Assembly (NCBI GenBank): GCA_902728285.1
Contig: CACVBU010001176.1
Span: 67,858-131,857, forward strand
DNA: 64,000 nucleotides
Reading direction: 5' to 3'
From: Clytia hemisphaerica
Taxonomy: Eukaryota; Cnidaria; Hydrozoa; Leptothecata; Clytiidae
The notes under the pieces were generated by a model that was not told the origin of the DNA, searched no databases, and saw only the letters and a program-made list of their open reading frames with translations. The first letter of the stretch is position 1. The number at the start of each line of letters is the position of its first letter. This document shows, piece by piece, positions 23,460-36,200 of the stretch. A program made the position numbers and the translations under genes.

Positions 23460-24118
23460 GAACAATTACATCCGCGATAAAACGTTTTCCATTACAGATA
23501 GATTTCCGTCTGAGCGAAGTATATAAAGAGAAACTTTTCCGTCTCAAAATTCTGCATGATTCACAAAGCTTTCAAGAATATATGCTAATTTGCTGTGAAA
23601 ACCATTTTCCCGTCTAAGACAAAAAACCTTGTTTTTGACCACTGTTAGAATACTTTGATAGTAGGCGAAAAGTGTGGGTCCATTGGCGATAACAAGTAAG
23701 ATTCTTATCATGTTCTGACATGTTCTCTTTTTTTTATACCTCTACGTAAATGACACGTTTAACCCCCGAAATAGTCTAGAAACATAAATTAGATCAGTTT
23801 AGCTTTGTATGTTTCGAAAGGTTTGATAATGATAAAAATACTAATTGAATTAATATTGCATGTACAGGCTAATCAAAAACGATCAATGATTACTTTCCTG
23901 TGCAAATTCTTAGCTAAGTTATGGTGGAAAGCACGTCATATTATCTGCTAATTGGTCTCCTCCAACTAAGACGGGACATATTGTCGGGGGTAATACCTAC
24001 TCAATTATCTAATGTTCCGATAATAGACCATTAGATAAGCCTAAACAATTCGTTTAAAGTAAACAAAGGTGATGTTATCATACGAAAAAATATGTAAAAT
24101 AGGCGGTAAATGGGCGGT

Positions 24119-24275
24119 AGACGGAAAAAGTGGTGGAAGAGCTTAAAGAACATACTGTGCCAAACATCTCCGTGACTGTTTACTCCACCCTGGGCTAACT
24201 TCCGTTTTCAAATTTATCCTGCCTCCTAAACTATTCCCTTTCTAATGAACTTGTATTGACGATAGGATCGTCTAA
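24119..24275 (+). repeat. Dispersed repeat, copy 1 (second copy at 28414-28565)
   Basis: The shared blocks are TTACTCCACCCTGGGCTAAC, CCGTTTTC and the palindrome GACGATAGGATCGTC. No termini are recognised. Confidence 0.6.
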
Positions 24276-24372
24276 AGTACCAATTAATAGAAAGATTTTT
24301 ATCGATTTTAAACGAATATATTTATGTCTCGCTATTTCGATTTTCAAGCTACCAAGAGTTTTCTTTTCGGAT

Positions 24373-24599
24373 ATCGCCGTTGACAAATCAAAAGGTCCAA
24401 TCTCAAAATTATTGCCTGAGAAAACTAAGAATTTTTCTATTTGTCTGAGCCTAAATTTTGAGATTAAGCCTAATTCATGTAGATGGAACCCTCTTCACTA
24501 TGCAAAATGGGCCAATCTCAAATTTAGCTAGACAGAAAAACTCTTAGCTTTCCCAGATACTAATTTTGTGATTTGCCCTTTTGATTTTTCAACGGCGAT
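24373..24599. mobile_element. 227-bp fold-back MITE
   Basis: Arms of about 95 bp are inverted copies beginning ATCGCCGTTGACAAATCAAA. Inner blocks (CAATCTCAAAATTA, TAAGAATTTTTCT) also pair. It is essentially one imperfect hairpin. Confidence 0.75.
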
Positions 24600-24912
24600 T
24601 AAGCTTTTTGAGCTTTTCTTGGAATTACTGAACTAATAACTAAAAAGTTTTGACAGTAGAACGATAAAAGATATATAAGTATCTCCATAATAAATGCTCA
24701 TTAGCCTACACCCATTTTCTACGTCACATTCCACTCTTTTGTTTTAATGCAATTTGCAAGTGATATATAATCATTCAATACGTCAATGGCGTAATTGCAG
24801 TTCTGGCTACGCATCACTTAAGACCCGGAAAATCCATAGTTTTTATTGGTTGACGTACGTATGATCACGCTAAAGTTCTTTTTTGGTGATGACGAAGTGT
24901 CTTTTTTTAGTA

Positions 24913-25067
24913 CAGTTGATTCTTTCTAAGTCGATCTGTCGATCTTCAAGGGACCAAAAGTTTTCTTTGAATTAGAGAAAGATTCGAATTAAAGAGAGCA
25001 TTTGACGAGGCTGAGAATTAATTCGAATTATAGAAAGATTCGAATTCGAATAAGCGAGAGCTCACTG
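24913..25067. mobile_element. pogo/Tigger-like MITE with TTCGAATT ladder
   Basis: Ends are CAGTTGATTCTTTCTAAGTC and, inverted, CAGTGAGCTCTCGCTTATTC, flanked by TA at 24911-24912 and 25068-25069. The interior repeats TTCGAATTATAGAAAGATTCG-like motifs. Short related pieces (TTCGAATTATAGAG) occur at 37611-37685 and 41112-41150. Confidence 0.75.
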
Positions 25068-25176
25068 TAAGAGTTTTTTCATTTGTTTGAGTGAGCAGAT
25101 TAGTGTATCTTGCCTTTACGGTGTCCTCTGGTACCTCTAAGTAAACGGTAATAAATTTTGAAATTTTCTTAATTAG

Positions 25177-25374
25177 GTCTGCTACTTGAGCCTACTAGGA
25201 TGTTCACGATGTGAAGAGTTCACAAGCTTTTTGGTCATTCCATACAGTATAGAAAAGTCCTTCAAACGCCCTAAATTTCGGGTAGAAGAAAAAATCTACC
25301 ATTTATCAATACTCAATGACCAGACAAACTTCACGGTAAACATACTGGAAATTCGCAGTTTTTTATCTGAATGA
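25177..25374 (+). CDS. Possible orphan terminal exon
   Basis: After TTCTTAATTAG a frame of 65 codons runs to TGA. The peptide (VCYLSLLGCSRCEEFTSF, FKRPKFRVEEKIYHLSILND, NFTVNILEIRSFLSE) has a protein-like composition but no domain I know. The phase-0 start would fit the donor at 11782. The acceptor has only a moderate pyrimidine tract. It may be a relic or chance. Confidence 0.2.
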   Translation, partial: VCYLSLLGCSRCEEFTSFLVIPYSIEKSFKRPKFRVEEKIYHLSILNDQTNFTVNILEIRSFLSE

Positions 25375-25807
25375 TGGAACTTAAATTTTTAGTTTTTGCA
25401 CAGCGTGCTGGAAAAATTTTTTAAACAATTTATAGCTAAATTGGATTTATAATTCCAATTTTGAATTGCGTCACTTTTTCCAAAAGGAAAACTTAAAACG
25501 ATTTTGGCTTTATTTCTTGGCAATCTATTGGCTCCGTGTTGAAAGGAAAAGAAACTGAGGGTGAGTTCAAAATATATAAACTTTTAACGCCCTACTCTTC
25601 ATCAATTTGTCCATAACGCCCTTATCGAGATCCAACCCATCAGTCACTGTTTCAACTAGATAATGTGGCTTTTAAGAAAACTTTTGAAGATTGTTTGGAG
25701 CTTCCTTCTTTTTAAAAGAATGATACAGGCATGGATTTTTTTGGTTATTTTGTTTTTGAATAGTCTTTTCTACTTTTCTAACAATCGATTGCACTAATGC
25801 CACTATT

Positions 25808-25995
25808 GAGGCTCCCCAGCGAACTTTCAAATTCACGCAATTACGCATTCTTCACCAAATTCCAAATTCACGCATTCGTGCAATTTCTTTTCACGCAAAG
25901 ATTTCCAATTCACGTAGTAACGCAGTTTTTAAAATTTTTATTCATTAACGCAAATTTAAAAGCCCATTCACGCATTACGCCAACCGCTGGGGGCC
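25808..25995 (-). mobile_element. GCGTGAT-ladder element, reverse copy
   Basis: Ends are GAGGCTCCCCAGCG and CGCTGGGGGCC. Inside, TTCACGCAATTACGC-type motifs recur about seven times in one direction. It is the same family as 45125-45388 and 61245-61335. Confidence 0.75.
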
Positions 25996-26840
25996 ATTCA
26001 ACATCACATACATTACTAATACCTGACCCAGGAATCATTTTTCATGCAGTAAGAAAGATATTATCAGATTGGGAATGATGGGCGTTGTTTACCGTAGGTT
26101 TTGTGGGCTGGGCAAAACACATATTTTTCAAACTTATCCATAACGAGTTCGGATAAAAGCAGGATGAAAGGGGTTGATAATAACATCAATTCTAATCTTA
26201 CATAAACATTATAATATCAAGATAATCCGAAAATAACATATACGAAATACACGGATGTTGTTCGGAACCTTGGCTGGCGTCAGAATATCACCCATTTGGG
26301 AACACATGTGGAAATATTAATGGTGTCAATCATTAATTAGTTACGGATATACAAATGCACACTTGTCAACGAGGTTATAATTTTTTTCTTCTCTTTTCAT
26401 TCCAAAATTATTTTTGATCCAATTTTCGATGAACTGTTAAGAATGCCAGATATAATTTTTCGATGTGTATTATGACTTCCTATCATTAGTTTCCACTCCT
26501 ACATGCTACACATACGTGGGACATGCGTGTACCATACACACAAATGTGTCGCCTTGTTTTAGTATTTTAATTTGATTTTCTTGGATAGAATTCAAGAATT
26601 TTGCATTTCAACATTTCTATGTCAGTCATTAAATGTTTCGATTAAGAGTTTAATAAGCGGAACTGAATAAGCTTATCTTTTGGCAAGAAACTCGATAATT
26701 TTCAAAGATTTCGCTTCCTGATTTTCTCTTTATCGAATTTTTGGAATAATTATCTTTGGTTTAATTATCTTTAAAAATCAGATAACAATTTAACTGTTTT
26801 ACAAATTTACGTCAAAACCTGTTGATGTGGCAATGACTGC
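25996..26840. other. Non-coding, AT-rich stretch
   Basis: Nothing recognised. Confidence 0.4.
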
Positions 26841-26850
26841 TATGTGCAAC

Positions 26851-27138
26851 CGCAGATATCTTGCATAAAACACTAGATAGAGCTACTCCGTCCCTATTTG
26901 AATTAAAATAATCCGCCATCTTTGATAAGTAGACCATAGTTCGGTGCCGGCAATTTGATCGATCAAGCCTATCTCTCGCCTCGTCGCGCCATATTCAGGT
27001 TTTTTTTGCTTGGTTGAACAAATTGCCGGTACCGAACTGTGATATACTTTTAGCAAAAATGGCGCATTATTTTGCTTCCCCTGCAGTTGTTCGGGAAATA
27101 CAGAGTAGCTCTGTCTAGTGTTTTATATAAGATATCTA
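26851..27138. mobile_element. 288-bp fold-back element flanked by a 10-bp direct repeat
   Basis: AGATATCTTGCATAAAACAC at the left pairs with the right end. Inner blocks CAGTTCGGTACCGGCAATTTG (with one difference) and AGAGCTACTCNGT also pair. TATGTGCAAC occurs directly outside on both sides (26841-26850, 27139-27148), a likely target duplication of 9-10 bp. Confidence 0.75.
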
Positions 27139-27573
27139 TATGTGCAACACAAGCACATCAAAAAGATGTTACCTAATTTACCAAAAGTTCAGTAACAAAA
27201 GTAAATTTCTAGAGAAGTGTCAGGGAAAATCAAGTTTGAAAATATTAATATATTTTGCGAAAAGAACTAGCCAAGCGTAGAAAATTGCTTTATGCTCTAC
27301 AGTATTTAAATTCGATTATCCTAACAGTCTTAGTTAGGCGTGTCTTAACCGTCGGGCAGACTATGAACTTTAAAAAAAACACTAGATGCCGGAAAACTAG
27401 TAAGATCCTCAAATTGAGACAAGAGTCTTTTGGCCATGCTGTATTGAATGGTACCACAATCTTTTTTATTTTTGTAACAATGTTGATTTATCCCCGGCAT
27501 CAGGAACCGACTTGAAATCTGTCACTTCCATTTTAGATTATCAACGGCTTATTACAGTGTCCAAAGGTTAACA

Positions 27574-27790
27574 TACACGCTTTTTTTATAAAAACATCCA
27601 AAATTTTCTTCGGCTGTTTTTAACTTTTTAAGATTTAAACCTAAAAATGTTCTTAAAATGTTCTTATTTTCACCATTTTTTCGTCTGTTTTCCTAAGAAA
27701 TCAGGTGTCAAAGTCCTCAAAGCCTTAAAATGTTCTTAATCTATTCTTAATATTATGGCCATTGAAGCCTTATGTTCTTATAAAAAGACG
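27574..27790. mobile_element. TACACGC-type MITE, TTCTTAAAATG variant
   Basis: It starts TACACGCTTTTTTTATAA and ends TTCTTATAAAAAGACG. The interior repeats AAATGTTCTTA and CTTAAAATGTTCTTA. A worn sister is at about 22077-22232. Confidence 0.65.
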
Positions 27791-29538
27791 TCAAAAGGTT
27801 AACTGATATGCTATCCTGAATGATTTTGTTATCACGTTTTGAGCAGCCAGTTAGTGAACACTCCGAATCTAGATACTATCTATAATCTAACGGGAAAATG
27901 GGATATTTCACTAGTGTTCTAACTATAGGTACAATACTATCCAGAGTTGAAAAAAATGCACGTCTGATGAGTAAAAGCTTTAAGAGAAAAGGGATATAAC
28001 ATCTTGTTCTGGAAAAAGTGTGATATTTAAAAAAATGAATTGGGTGCTACTTCTAAAAAAAAGAAGTACGTGTGCATTTAGTAGCAAAAGTTATGGTTGC
28101 AAATTTTCAGTCAAAAGTAAAAGAAAATCGAGGCTATAATACATTTAAATTCTAACTGGCCATGTACGTACCTAAAAATTAGGTCGGCCTGTAAATTTGC
28201 TTGTAAAATGTTGCTAAAAGGCTGCCAGTTCATATCTCATGGTAAAATTCTGTATATATTGATAAAAAATATGCATTTCTGTAAGGATTTTTTTCTTTGT
28301 CGTTCATTGCTTTTAGAGTCCGTGATGAAAGTTGACAATGCTATCGTCCGTCAGAGGCATAGTAAACGCGGAGAGATATACTTGTACAAATAACAGTTAT
28401 CACAGCGCTTTACGGATAAAAATAGTGGTAGTAGAGTTTGGAACACTGTAAATACCGCCGCTATTAATTACTCTACCCTGGACTAACCTCCATTTTCGAA
28501 ATTTTTCTCTTTTTAGTGATAGTGACCTTGTAGACTTTGTAAAGACGATAGGATCGTCTAGAAGAATATCAGAACTAAACTCCCATCAAATTTTTGCGAG
28601 TTACCTCTCTCTAGACTCACGTATGTTGACTTGAAATTTTAGACTGATGTTATTTGAAAGATTTTAAACGGTGAGATTTAATAAATCTTCGTTTAAATAT
28701 TACATACTATTGAGCACGTTTACTGTCGCTTTGTATTGACACAACGGTTTTAGAATGGGAATGCAAAATTTTCTTGAACGGAAGACTTTTTTTCAGAAGG
28801 GGTCCAGTTAAATAGTCAAGCAGGATTTCTTCAGGTGCGCGACTGACCATATTATGATTGCATGTATAAATTGATATGGTTCTGGCAGGGAAATTTCAAC
28901 GCAATAAAACTCAATTAAGCTCAATCCTGACGTGTGTTATTGTGAAGAGTTTCAAAAGATAGTTAGCAACCCAGGCGAACATAGAGAAAAGCTCTAAAAA
29001 TTCCATGAAAATAGCACAGACATCGTAGAATACAGAAAATCCTTTCAAAGTGATTTACCCCTTGTACCTTGGTAATGACACAATTAAATTTGCAATCCGT
29101 CGTTACATACAGTTTCCTTTAAACAGCGTCAGTTACTCGTTCAATTGATATTACATGTTCCTACCTAGTAATCAGACAAAACAAAATGGAAATTTCGTAA
29201 TTTTGAATTTATAGATATATACATTATAAATATTGCTACAAGTTTTTATGAAAGCATTCCAATCAGAGTTGCTTTTATTCTTTTATTGCGTAGAATTTTC
29301 CCTCAAATAAATAGCTCAATTGATTGCGTTTGCATCTGAAGTAATAGTTTATACCAGCAGTTTTGGTTACAACCTTTGTAATCAAGTTCGGTTAAGTATG
29401 ATTTCATATTTTCTTAAAATCATGAAAATGCTTATGGAATAAATTATGGATGTAATTAACATATATGCAGAGGATAGCTCGTTAAGACCTCCGTTAGGAA
29501 AATAGCATACTGTATATAATCATCAGGTCGAATATAAA
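27791..29538. other. Non-coding stretch upstream of the sorting nexin gene
   Basis: It holds the second copy of a dispersed repeat (28414-28565: CTCTACCCTGGACTAACCTC, GACGATAGGATCGTC). Nothing else is recognised. Confidence 0.45.
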
Positions 29539-29796
29539 TACACGTTTTTTTTATAAGGAACACGTTTATAAGGAACTCAGGGCTGAAAATGGTCCAAAAA
29601 ATAAGGAATTGTTAAGGAACTGCTCAGGCTGAGAATAAGAAAACAAGTTTTAAGGAATCCAATTTTTGCGAATCCAAACTTAGCAGCTACGTAAATAAGG
29701 AACTCGATAAGGAACTTTGAGGCTGAAATTCTTTGTAAAAATAAGGAACTCCAGGCTCAGAGCAAAGTTAAGGTTCCTTATAAAAAAAAGCTTGTA
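29539..29796. mobile_element. TACACG-type MITE with TAAGGAAC ladder
   Basis: It starts TACACGTTTTTTTTATAAGG and ends CCTTATAAAAAAAAGCTTGTA. It has about ten TAAGGAACT-type motifs inside. The same termini as the TAAGAAT copies surround a different ladder word, so this is a distinct subfamily. It lies about 400 bp upstream of the sorting nexin start codon. Confidence 0.8.
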
Positions 29797-30176
29797 GGAT
29801 TCTTAAATACACATTTAGTTGAATGCTTTTGTTTAATTACTCCACTTCCTTTTCTATTGGAATTAGGGAAGAAATAGATTTGGATACTGAAGTTTTTCTC
29901 CATCATTTTGACGTAATTAGCTTAAAATGATTCAAATACAAAGCTATTGTATTGTGCTCTTTAAGTATCATTGTTTTCATTTTCAATACGATTCATTGTT
30001 TTCTTTTTGACAACTTCAACTTGCAATAAATGTATAATTAGGTAGGGTCATTAGCATTGTACTACATATCAGGTGGCGGCTACAGTTTAGCATGGATCTG
30101 ATAAAAAGGTTATAGCGGTGTTTTATTTATAATTCGTTTTTTATGGAGAGTTAGTAATTTTACTGGTGCAGAAATC

Positions 30177-30242
30177 ATGTCTTATTCAAGGCAACGTTGC
30201 TCAAATTCAGAATTACAAGAATTTCCAGTTCCCTTTTCTGAG
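30177..30242 (+). CDS. Sorting nexin exon 1
   Basis: ATG followed by 21 codons ([10 protein letters not shown] and on to VPFSE), ending at a GTAAGA donor in phase 0. It was chosen because its end aligns with the short N-terminal segment that precedes the first PX strand in SNX10/11. An alternative first exon is possible. Confidence 0.6.
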
Positions 30243-33200
30243 GTAAGAAGTAGTATTAGGTATTTTTTCATTTGCGTTTTTCGTAAATTTTCTTATCATT
30301 TTATAGGGCTTTTACGTTTGGTCTTGTGAAAAGGTTTTACTCCTTTCTTTATAAGTCACTGTCTTGCTGAAAATGTATGTCAAAACAACGTCAAAACAAC
30401 GTCCATTTGACATTCATAACGTCCAAATAACGTTAATTAAACGTTAAGCTGGACTTTTTGGTTGAATTGAATTAATTGAGAAACGAAACAATATTGAATG
30501 AGTTAAGCTTGACCTAAATCGCGGTCCTTTGCCATGGGGTGTATTATCGTAGTAACTGCAAAATTCCTTTGATGTTTTAGCCCACTTCAATGGTATACGA
30601 TATTGGGGTCAATTTCATAACTGTTTCGGTGCCAATGATCCAATTTCATAATTTTTTGAAAATGATTTGATATTAAACTTTGGAGTCAAAAAGGTTGTCA
30701 GAAAAATAAATAAACATTCATATACATAATATTTAATATCGTGCGAAATTTAATTCAAAACAGTGCACCATGGCGTCAAGTCACACGACTTTCTTTGCAG
30801 TACAAGTAAATCGATATGCGCTAACCTGATACCCACCCCAGATCGCTCGCTCGAAAGTACTAGTAAATAATCCTTATGCGTGTATGACAAGTTTTTTGTT
30901 GTATGGGTGTGTCATTGGTATGTGAATTGCAGTGGAGGTAGAGGGGCTGTTAACATGTAAAAGTGGCAAGTGTTTTATTTTGCAGTGGCAGTCTCGTTAG
31001 TGCACCTATAGGTACGGTTTTACGGTGTGTCAGAATTGGCTTCTTTGTGTCGATGTTTTGGTGTCTGAAAAAACATAAGATGATATTTTGGTTTCAAAAG
31101 TGAAACGTGGTGACGAAATCAAGGATTTTAGCTGTTGGTGTCGATGGTGATTCAAGAAAAATACGTCGGCATTTCGGTAATGGCGAGCCCTGTGTGCTTC
31201 CGTTTCCGTCCCTATTGGCTATAGTCTTGTTTAAAATGCTTATCAGTCTACTTGAACTTTGATTTTGATTTGAAAGTAGCTACTGTTAAAAGGTGCAATA
31301 GGATATGTGTACAGGCCCTGTACATGCTAAGTATTATTGATTAGCAGACGGAAGAAGTGGTAACAGAATCATGTTGGTAAAGTATTGTACGTCGTCCCAG
31401 TGCAACTTCCTTTTAAAGATTGTCTTTAACATGCTGATAACTTTATCAGTTAGAATCTCAAACAACTTACACTAATTTCTTATCATTTTCTTGTTTTTCA
31501 TAGAAGGATACACAGAAATTTGAGGTAGTTCATTACCGCAATTAAAATCTTATAAGTGGAATAATTCAAAGTGTCTCTTTATGAAGGATTTAAGAATGTA
31601 AAGATTTCCACCTCTTTTTTTTGACATCTAAATTTCGTATGATGACAGTTGAGTTATTTGAGAAGGAAAATCTCCTTTTCTAAGGATTCATATATAGACT
31701 ATCCTCGCTAAGCCTTCGTACGAAAAGGTCACATTTTTTCCAAAATGGAGAATCGCATTACATTTACAAGTTTTTAAAGCGCTGGTAGCTTCGATTTCAA
31801 GTTAAAAAGTTATTGGTTGCAATAACGTGAGTTTTAATCAAGAAAGTCTTTTTCTGCACGTGAAACAAAAAAAATCGACTTTGAGTTGACTTAATATTTC
31901 ATTTCAGTATCGTTGTTTGATTGTCTAGTCTTATTGAATTTCTGATTCTGTCATTTTGGATTCTACTTTCTCTAGCAAATATTAAAGTTCATAAAAGGTT
32001 ATTTGGTATTGATTTACCTGGCTTGAAACACGCGAGTTAAGTTGAGATTTTCTATTCAGTCAAATGCAAGTCGTGTGCACAGTCAGTCTAATTGACAGAA
32101 CTAATACCTCCTATAGAAAATTGAATTAAGACATTTTCTCGCTTAGGAGGCGGATAGACCTAATGAGGATAGTGAGGAGCTGTATGTCTCCCCCGCACTA
32201 CTGTGTGTTCTGCGTGGTCTATTTCATGAACGTTGTTAAATATTGCAGTGTATTCAAAATGCTTTGCAGTCAGTGGTAAAGTGATTCTTGATCTTGGATG
32301 TTTTTTCAAAAGGAGATCATCTTTTTTTCCAAAGGCAGATTCTTAAACATAGCCGACAATTATTCTTAAGAGGAAATCTTCTTTAAAAGCTTTATGGTAA
32401 AGATTTTTATCAATATTTTAAAAGATTTCTCTGTTGTTGTTTACAAAGATAACTTGAGCAATAAACTAGGTAATAAAAACATTGATGAAAGCATTAAAAA
32501 GAATTGAAAATAAAATTTATGATTTTTCCGGGGAGACCGATTTGAATTTGAAGTTCTTTAAAATAAATTTGTCGTTATGGCGACATTTCGAAATAAGTTC
32601 AGATCTTTTGTTTACACGAGATCAAGCAATACGCAATAATTTTATGAAATTTTTCTTTGAGACAGAGGTTGCATCTTTTCCAGCCGTTGACATACGGGCG
32701 GGCGTGGTCGATAATTTCCGATGATAATTTTAGTTGTATCTTTTCGATTTGCATGTCCCAAACGTGGCTGGATGTTGATCTGTTGACGCTCTTTTGCTTT
32801 CATACTTGAAGGTGTAATTATGTCCGTACCATCTTTGTTTGAAAGCATTTGCTGTTAGACCGACATAAAAGTTTTCTGCATTTGTTTCGCGCTCTTTGAC
32901 TTTACATCGGTAGATAGCTTCTTTTTGAAGATATTTGCCGTTTTCTTTTGCAGTTGCATTGTATTATTAGTCGTCTTGAGGGTCTGGTTCATTCGAGTTG
33001 AGGAATTTTTTTGTTATGCGAGGAGATGATGCTTAAAACATTTGGCATACAGCTGTAATTAACTTTGAGATTGTTTCTGTTAAAAAGTTTATGATTTTTG
33101 GAAAGATTTAGATTTTTTTGGTAAGATTTACAAATAAGATTTGCCTGTAAAGGACAATCAAAGTTTTCTGGTGCTCACCAAAGATGATCAAAATAGTTTT

Positions 33201-36200
33201 AAGAAATGCTAGAACTTAACTGAACATAGGCTACGTCATATCTTCCTTCGTTTCGAGCGTAAAACTCCTAAGGCCTAAAAGCCTGGATCTGTCTATTGTG
33301 TAGACTAAACTGAACAATACTGCTCTATCTCACTGACCAGACGAGGATAACTATAGCTAACAAGGAAGTAAGTCTGCGACCGCAGTCAGAGACGACCCGA
33401 AGGCTCCTCTTTCGATAGCTATCTACCCAAAGGTAGGGAAGAGCGCCACTCTTTCTCCCTGGATTGAGCCACTTACCCTTGCTCCTTCTCTTAATTGCTG
33501 AGCATCAAGTAGAGAGGCATCAAGTACAAATTTGGAAATCTTTGGTATCAACGGCTGGGGGTTGAACCCACAACCTTGCGAACCGTAGCCGGATGCTCTA
33601 CCACTGCAGTACGGTCACTCAGCCAATAGGAAAATAGTAAAGAACCTAATCACAAATGGAAGATAAGGATACCATTGTTTCTATTGGTTTAGAACTTGGT
33701 CTCAGCCCTTCAATGATTTTGCACAATCCCTGCCTCACAGCTCCGATTTCTATTAAAATCTGGGAATATAAATTGTATTGTACTATTCTTGAAAAATCAC
33801 GTGGGGTGATTTCAGAGTGATGGAGCTGAAATTAGAGGATATTTTCCCCACCGGGTACGAGTCCCAGCGATCTGTTACACAGAGATGAGTTAGTCCTTAA
33901 AAGTTTTCGTAATATCTAACACCTATCGATGCTAATACTAAAAGCTTAACCCTTTAACTGCCGATATGCCGACACGGGCGCTTTATCGATTTCTTTGCCG
34001 ATGTCGCGCGGCAGTTGCCGACATAAGCACTTTTCTATACCACCGTTTTCTTTATTTGAAGTTTATTGAACTAGATTTCATTGAATAGCACAGTTGTATT
34101 TCTAATATTTTTCAGAAAATAAAGCTAAATGGGATGGTAAACTCTCTGATGGTCGTTAAAGGCGAGTTTGCAAGAATAAGTCGAATGTCTGAAAGAGTTA
34201 CATTACGTAGCATGCTCAATGAGAATATGAACTTCATTCTACCCTGGTAAACTTGAGATCTCCTACAAGCTTAAGGAATTGTAGCTTTTTTACTTCAAAG
34301 AATGTATTTTTCAACCTCGTCATCATGTCGATTTGCTTTTCAAATGGAACTCTAAACGACCATCAAAATTATAAAAAAAATGAGAATCGGGCCCTGGGAA
34401 CGAGGTTGTGTATTTATACTTCCAAATGTATCATAAAGATACACCTCAGTTTCTAATAACGAAATCTGTAATAAAGCTACGTCGTAACAAGACGGAGATC
34501 CTTTCAAAGGATACACAAAGACGGATGATCCCAGGTTTTTCAAACAAGATTTCCTATCTACCATTATGCTATTTTGATTTGTATTTTTTGTTTCACTGGG
34601 CGGTTTCTTTTTACATATAATTACAATTTTGTCTGTGTCGTTAAGGAATCTATGTCTCCGTGTTATCGTGTTTTTTCTTGGCTGTATTTGAAACCACAAT
34701 GTTCCTGGAGCTCCTTTCGTCATAGATTTTTTTCAGGGCAACAAAAGGTTTTACCGTAACAAATTTTGAGGATTTTTTGGAGTGTTATAGCCAACTAATA
34801 ACACGGCTATAAGCTCAGTGCGACAAGGGATTTCTCTTTTATTTTTGAAGTGACAATTTGTTCCTCCCTCATTGTTAATTTTGTGAGGTTTCTACCCCTC
34901 CCCTTGAAAAAGGGGAGGTGTTCGCACAACAATACGTAAACGGCTTGCTTGCTTGCTAAAAATGTTAGTCTTTTCAAATCTTGAAAACCCTTTAATTTTC
35001 ATCACGCCTTAGAGAATTCCCCAAAGTCTTCAAGATAATTCCTTCAAGATAATTGAAAATTTGTCGGAAAATTTCCTAGTCAGGCGACAGGTCAAACAAT
35101 CTATCAGAAGAAAGAATTCAGCAAAGGCTTCTGGTCTGGCAACGTTGTTTTTAATATTTTAGGTTCCTAAATTCAAAAGAATATAATATGATATTTGCTG
35201 GTTTTCACGTAATTTTCTCAGAGGTCCCAAAAGAAGATATTTACAACCTTTACAATAGGTTACATAAGGGTCTAATCAAAATCAAATTATCGTCGTCATC
35301 CTCATAAAATGCAATACGTAGTAGATTACCTACTATTTCCTGAATAGTATGGGTTGAAACTAAATTTTTAACTTTCTGTTATCGATATCAGTCATTAAAA
35401 AATGGTCCATCATAATTAGTGTGGAATTTTTATGAAAGTATTTCTTTTGGCAAATTGCCCTCCCCTTTCCCTTTTATATCCCGTGTGTATAGCATCTTAT
35501 GTGAATTGTCAACATTTTAAAATACTTTAATTGTTGACCACAAGCTACTTTTGTATTCTCGATTATTATTTCTGTGAAATCGTTTTATCATTTCGATATT
35601 AGTCGTTGTAGAATGTGCGTGAAGTATATGGAAGGCTAGCCAGGAGTATCAGAGGTGATGTCTAACCTCCGTCAAATCGAATTTTAACTACGCTTATATA
35701 CAGACACCTGATTGCAAATAATTCTTGTTGCGGCTCGTTTTATCGCATCCAATCAAATTCTTGTACTTTCGCTGTCAAAAAAAGGACAATTAACACCTTC
35801 CAAACAAAGAGAAAGAGTTTGTCATTTTTAATTGCTTTTTGGAATGGGCTTTTCCAGAAAAAAACCGTGTCCTCCCTGTTGAGGAGGTCGAACCTTTTGT
35901 GATCCACCCCCTTGGAATTCCAGGCAATTTTAGGATCATACCCCTCTGGAATTCCGAATTTTTACAAATTTTCAATCATTACCCCCTTGGAATTCCGCTT
36001 ATTTTTTACGGATTTTCGTCTACCCTTATGGAATTCCACGCATTTCAAACCTTACCCCCTTGGAACGGAAATGGACCTCCTCAACAGGGGGTGCACGATT
36101 TTTTTCTGGAAAAGCCCAATAACGTAGATGTTATTGTATTTTTTACTTTGATAACAAAATATCTTTATTGCTTTGGGATTTGAAAATTTTGTTTTTACCG

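Noticed and set aside
33365-33624. Functional tRNA gene on the minus strand
   Set aside because: Boxes A and B are present, but no complete cloverleaf can be drawn and the body continues as a SINE.
35839-36183. Frame with repeated PLGIP/WNSE words
   Set aside because: It is produced by the CCTTGGAATTCC ladder inside a MITE.
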